Below, one piece after another: positions 60,607-64,000 of a stretch of 64,000 bases of DNA. The notes beneath the pieces are model-generated. The model worked only from the letters and a program-made list of their open reading frames with translations. It was not told the origin of the DNA and ran no database searches. Positions within the stretch are counted from its first letter, which is position 1. Each line of letters starts with the position of its first letter. This DNA is from Rubrivivax albus. GTDB taxonomy: Bacteria > Pseudomonadota > Gammaproteobacteria > Burkholderiales > Burkholderiaceae_C. Position numbers and translations under genes: made by a program. The DNA lies in assembly GCF_004016515.1 (NCBI RefSeq), contig NZ_SACT01000004.1, positions 310,001 to 374,000 on the forward strand, in the 5' to 3' direction.

Positions 60607-61533
60607 ATGCACCTTCTGATCCCCTTCGCCGCGCCGCTGTCCGACGGCGGCCGACACGCGCTGACCACCCTCGACCTGCCGCAGCTCGCTGGCCTGCTGT
60701 CCACCGCCGGTGCGCCGGCCCTGGACAGCGCCGACGAGACCAGCCTCAGCCCGCCGCACGAGCGTGCCCTGGCGCGGGCGCTGGGTCTGGCCGGAGTCGA
60801 CGGCTGCCTGCCCTGGGCCGCCTGGCGGGCCGCGCAGGACGGCGTCAACGTGGCCAGCCCGCACGACCTGTGCTGGGGCCTGCTGACCCCCGGGCACTGG
60901 CACCTGGGCACCGATCATGTGACCATGCTGGACCCGGACGAACTCGGCCTCGACGAGGCGGCCTCGCACGCGCTGCTCGAGGCCGTGCACGACCTGTTCG
61001 AGAGCGAAGGTTTCCTGCTCGTCTACGGCGCCCCCACGCGCTGGTACCTGGCGCACGAGTCGCTGACGCACCTGGCGGTGGCGTCCCCCGACCGCGTGAT
61101 CGGCCGCAACGTCGACCCCTGGCTGCCGCCGTCACGCGACGCCCGCCTGTGGCGACGCCTGCAGAACGAGGTGCAGATGCGCCTGCACACCCACCCGCTG
61201 AACGCCGCGCGCGAGGCGCAGGGCCGGCTGCCGGTGAACAGCCTGTGGCTCAGTGGCTGCGGCGTGCGTCAGCCGGCGACCTGGCCCGGGGACCTGGTGG
61301 TCGACGATCGCCTGCGCCGCTCGGCGCTGGCCGAGGACTGGGCCTCCTGGCTCGACGCCTGGGGCGCGCTGGATGCCGGCCCCGTGGCCGCGCTGCGCGG
61401 CCGGTCTGCCAAGCTGACCCTGTGCGGCGAGCGCACCGCCGCGACCTGGACACTCACCCCGCCGGGTGCCTTGCAGCGGCTGGCGGCACGCTGGCGGCGC
61501 ACTGACATGCGGGCCCTTCTGGAGGGCCTGTGA
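60607..61533 (+). CDS. Uncharacterised protein upstream of and coupled to recJ
   Basis: 308 residues; I do not recognise a function with confidence. Conserved-looking motifs: LLIPFAAPLSDGGRHAL at the start, CWGLLTPGHWHLGTDHVTML, EGFLLVYGAPTRWYLAHESL, and LHTHPLNAAREAQGRLPVNS followed by LWLSGCG. Homologues sit beside recJ in many betaproteobacteria and have been labelled regulator- or phosphoglycerate-mutase-like; I cannot confirm that. The stop shares one base with the recJ ATG, giving translational coupling. It has no signal peptide. Confidence 0.72.
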   Translation: MHLLIPFAAPLSDGGRHALTTLDLPQLAGLLSTAGAPALDSADETSLSPPHERALARALGLAGVDGCLPWAAWRAAQDGVNVASPHDLCWGLLTPGHWHLGTDHVTMLDPDELGLDEAASHALLEAVHDLFESEGFLLVYGAPTRWYLAHESLTHLAVASPDRVIGRNVDPWLPPSRDARLWRRLQNEVQMRLHTHPLNAAREAQGRLPVNSLWLSGCGVRQPATWPGDLVVDDRLRRSALAEDWASWLDAWGALDAGPVAALRGRSAKLTLCGERTAATWTLTPPGALQRLAARWRRTDMRALLEGL

Positions 61534-63254
61534 TGCAGATCCAGACCCGCGACGTGCCGCCCCGCGTGGCCTGGGCCCTGGAGCAGGCCGGTGTGCACCC
61601 GCTGCTGGCCCGGCTGCTGGCGGCGCGCGGTGTGCGTGAGGCGCACGAACTGGACGATGGCCTGGCCCGGCTGCTGCCGCCCGACACCCTGCACGGCAGT
61701 GCCGCCGCCGCGCGCCTGCTGGCCGACGCCGTTCAGGCCGGCCGCCGCGTCTGTGTCGTGGCCGACTACGACTGCGACGGCGCCACCGCCTGCGCCGTGG
61801 CCCTGCGTGGCCTGCGCCTGCTGGGCGCCGACCCGCAGAACCTGGGTTACGTCGTGCCCGACCGCGCCGTGCACGGCTACGGCCTGACGCCGGCCATCGT
61901 GGACCTGGCGCTCGCGCAGCGGCCCGACCTGCTGGTCACGGTGGACAACGGCATCGCCAGCCTGGCCGGCGTGGCGCACGCGCGCGCCGCGGGCCTGCAG
62001 GTGCTGGTCACCGACCACCACCTGCCCGCGCGCGAGGGCGATGCCGTCGTGCTGCCGGCGGCCGACGTCATCGTCAATCCCAACCAGCCGGACTGCGGCT
62101 TCGAGAGCAAGGCGCTGGCCGGCGTGGGCGTAATGTTCTACGTGCTGCTGGCCACGCGTGCCGAACTGCGCGCGCGCGGCGTCTTCGATGCCGCCAGCCA
62201 GCCGCGCATCGATGCGCTGCTGGACCTCGTCGCCCTGGGCACCGTGGCCGACGTGGTGAAGCTCGACGCCAACAACCGGCGCCTGGTGGCCCAGGGGCTC
62301 AGGCGCATCCGCCAGGGGCGCATGCAGCCCGGCGTGGCGGCGCTGTTCGCCGCCGCGGGCCGTGACCCGGCGCGCGCCTCGGCCTTCGACTTCGGCTTCG
62401 CACTCGGCCCGCGCATCAACGCGGCAGGGCGGCTGTCGGACATGACGCTGGGCATCGAGTGCCTGACGACCGACGACGCCGCGCGTGCCGGCGAACTGGC
62501 CACGCTGCTGGACCGCATCAACCGCGAGCGGCGCGAGGTCGAGGCCGGCATGCGCGAGCAGGCCGAGGCGCAGCTCGAACAGTGGGCCTCAGTCGAGGAC
62601 GACCCGCGCCCGGCGCTGGCGCTGTTCGACCCCGGCTTCCACGAAGGCGTGGTGGGCATCGTCGCCGGCCGCCTGAAGGACCGCCTGCACCGCCCGACCT
62701 TCGTCTTCGCCCGTGGCGCCGATGGCCACCTCAAGGGCTCTGGCCGGTCCATCCCGGGCTTTCACCTGCGCGATGCGCTGGACCTGGTGGCCAAGCGCCA
62801 CCCCGGCGTGCTGCTGCGCTTCGGCGGCCACGCCATGGCCGCGGGCTGCACGATCGAGGAGGCGGCCTTCGACACCTTCGATGCCGCCTTCCAGGCCGTG
62901 GCCGCCGAGTGGCTGGACGCCGCCGCGCTGACGCGCACGCTGCGCACCGACGGCCCGCTGGCCGTGCAATGGTTCAACCCGGAGACGGCGCAGTTGCTCG
63001 ACGCGCAGGTCTGGGGCCAGGGCTTCGAGGCGCCGGTGTTCTGCGACGAGGTGGAGGTGCTTCAGCAGCGCCTGGTCGGTGAGAAGCACCTGAAGCTGCG
63101 CGTGCGCCACCAGGGCGCGCTGCGCGACGCCATCTGGTTCGGCCACGCCGACCCGGTGCCCGAGCGTGTGCGCCTGGCGTGGCGCCTGACCCTCGACGAA
63201 TGGCAGGGCCGGCAGCGCGTGCAGATGGTGGTCGAGACAGCGCAGCCGGCGTGA
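61533..63254 (+). CDS. recJ: Single-stranded-DNA-specific exonuclease RecJ
   Basis: 573 residues, normal for RecJ. DHH-family 5'-3' exonuclease used in recombination and mismatch repair. Motif I VCVVADYDCDGATACA, motif II LLVTVDNGIAS, the DHH box VLVTDHHLPA, LGTVADVV, and the DHHA1 part with SGRSIPGFHLRDAL and RFGGHAMAAGCTI. The ATG at 61533 overlaps the upstream stop (TGATG). It converges on the PEP-CTERM gene with a 12-base gap. Confidence 0.95.
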   Translation: MQIQTRDVPPRVAWALEQAGVHPLLARLLAARGVREAHELDDGLARLLPPDTLHGSAAAARLLADAVQAGRRVCVVADYDCDGATACAVALRGLRLLGADPQNLGYVVPDRAVHGYGLTPAIVDLALAQRPDLLVTVDNGIASLAGVAHARAAGLQVLVTDHHLPAREGDAVVLPAADVIVNPNQPDCGFESKALAGVGVMFYVLLATRAELRARGVFDAASQPRIDALLDLVALGTVADVVKLDANNRRLVAQGLRRIRQGRMQPGVAALFAAAGRDPARASAFDFGFALGPRINAAGRLSDMTLGIECLTTDDAARAGELATLLDRINRERREVEAGMREQAEAQLEQWASVEDDPRPALALFDPGFHEGVVGIVAGRLKDRLHRPTFVFARGADGHLKGSGRSIPGFHLRDALDLVAKRHPGVLLRFGGHAMAAGCTIEEAAFDTFDAAFQAVAAEWLDAAALTRTLRTDGPLAVQWFNPETAQLLDAQVWGQGFEAPVFCDEVEVLQQRLVGEKHLKLRVRHQGALRDAIWFGHADPVPERVRLAWRLTLDEWQGRQRVQMVVETAQPA

Positions 63255-63282
63255 CGCCCGGAGGCGTCAGCGCCGCTGACGC
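63252..63282. terminator. Overlapping hairpins between recJ and the PEP-CTERM gene
   Basis: TGACGCC-CGGA-GGCGTCA (63252-63269) includes both stop codons. A second stem, GCGTCAGC-GCC-GCTGACGC (63264-63282), shares the GCGTCA part, so the two are mutually exclusive. No T-tract, so a plain intrinsic terminator is uncertain. Confidence 0.4.
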
Positions 63283-64000
63283 ACGGCCCGGCGAAGTCGC
63301 CAGCCGAGCAGCGGCGCACCGGCCAGCAGCAGCGCCCAGGAGCCGGGCTCCGGGATCGGCGGCGGCACCACGTCCTGCGTGAACCCGGCGTAGGCCACGC
63401 CCTGCTGGGAGTTGTTGAAGAAGGCGAACTGGCCGCTCGTGAAGGTACTGTCGGCGACGGTCTGGTCCCACAGCACCGTGTTGCCGTCGGCGACCACGAC
63501 GCGGAAGCTGCCGGGCGTCAGGTTGAAGTCCAGGCTGAAGGTGTAGCTGCGGTTCTCGAGCCACCCGGCGGTGCTGCCGTGGTTCGTGGCCAGCACCGCC
63601 ATGTCACCCAGGTCGCTGCGGTTCTCCCAGAGCTCGCCGATCGAGAGGTCCACGAGGCCATCCCCGGTGGCACCGGAGAAGCGCTTGATCGTCATGCCTT
63701 CGTTGGCACGCTGGCCTTGGTAGTCCTGCTGCGTCTGCTTCCAGTCGAACAGGTAGAAGTTGCTGCTGTTCTGCCAGCCGAAGGCGAAGCCGATGTAGTC
63801 GTCGTCGAACGACGTGGTCACGCGGAAGCTGCCGCTGAGCGTGTACGCGCCCTGGACCTCCCCGTTGAGAAAGAACGACGGGTCGGCGTTCAGGGTCTGC
63901 GCCACCCCCCGGTTGTCGGCGTCCAGGACCCAGTTGGCCGGCCCCTGCCCGCCGGGGAACGACAAGGTGACCTCCTGCCAGCCCGACAGGTCCAGCTCCT
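63267..64000 (-). CDS. PEP-CTERM protein with thrombospondin-C-like domain (5' truncated)
   Basis: At least 243 residues; the frame is still open at the window end, so the N-terminus and signal peptide are missing. The visible body has SGWQEVTLSFPGGQG, GFAFGWQNSSNFYLFDWKQT and FTSGQFAFFNNSQQGVAYAG, a pattern resembling the thrombospondin C-terminal jelly-roll. It ends with PIPEPGSWALLLAGAPLLGW and a basic RLRRAVRQRR tail, the PEP-CTERM sorting signal recognised by exosortase. It is expected to be exported and surface-associated, often with exopolysaccharide. No exosortase gene is in the window. Confidence 0.88.
   Translation of the reverse strand, partial: ELDLSGWQEVTLSFPGGQGPANWVLDADNRGVAQTLNADPSFFLNGEVQGAYTLSGSFRVTTSFDDDYIGFAFGWQNSSNFYLFDWKQTQQDYQGQRANEGMTIKRFSGATGDGLVDLSIGELWENRSDLGDMAVLATNHGSTAGWLENRSYTFSLDFNLTPGSFRVVVADGNTVLWDQTVADSTFTSGQFAFFNNSQQGVAYAGFTQDVVPPPIPEPGSWALLLAGAPLLGWRLRRAVRQRR

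Overview
The window looks like chromosomal core DNA of a very GC-rich betaproteobacterium of the order Burkholderiales, probably close to the Rubrivivax/Leptothrix/Ideonella group. This rests on recognisable gene neighbourhoods (pcm-rhodanese-tolC facing waaA, dapA-bamC, lolC/E-lolD, recB-recD), protein similarity judged by eye, and a PEP-CTERM protein at the right edge. The genus is an inference. No rRNA, CRISPR array, prophage or insertion sequence was seen, and there is one tRNA (Gly-CCC). Genes are packed tightly, often with ATGA or TGATG stop/start overlaps, and no gene-free stretch exceeds 300 bases.

Left part (1-14031): the end of recB and all of recD; a minus-strand pair encoding a Bug-type solute-binding protein and a sulfatase with an unusual active-site motif, divergent from a GntR/UTRA regulator across a perfect inverted repeat; mobB; an EamA transporter separated by two REP-like repeats from an alkylation-repair pair (Ada-AlkA fusion and Ogt); a chemoreceptor preceded by a secreted Cache-domain protein and a sigma-28-like promoter; and a LytS/LytR-type two-component pair.

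Middle (14161-33602): phosphomannomutase, a putative glycosyltransferase and a WaaA-KdkA fusion form a plus-strand LPS group. It meets a long minus-strand array tetR, mfp, rnd, pcm, rhodanese, tolC, which holds every part of a tripartite efflux pump. uppP, trmB, tRNA-Gly, a degenerate GGDEF protein, an aldehyde dehydrogenase, a SIMPL protein and alaS follow.

Right-centre (33599-49247): GNAT, UPF0149/SEC-C, mscS-like, coaBC-dut, an M15 peptidase with a histone-H1-like tail, slyD-like, a RoxA-type ribosomal oxygenase, a small Pro/Ala lipoprotein, bamC, dapA, a methyltransferase, a 41-residue membrane peptide, an MFS carrier, dadA, an exported glutaredoxin-like protein and parE.

Right end (49390-64000): a secreted subtilase, a lytic transglycosylase, a FadH-type dienoyl-CoA reductase, a TetR/carotenoid-synthesis-protein/NAD(P)-binding module in visibly less GC-biased DNA, a second EamA carrier, a PHP phosphoesterase, lolD and its permease, an unknown gene coupled to recJ, and a 5'-truncated PEP-CTERM protein with a thrombospondin-C-like domain. 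Gaps at 53889-54133 and 56545-56830 hold no gene that I can support.
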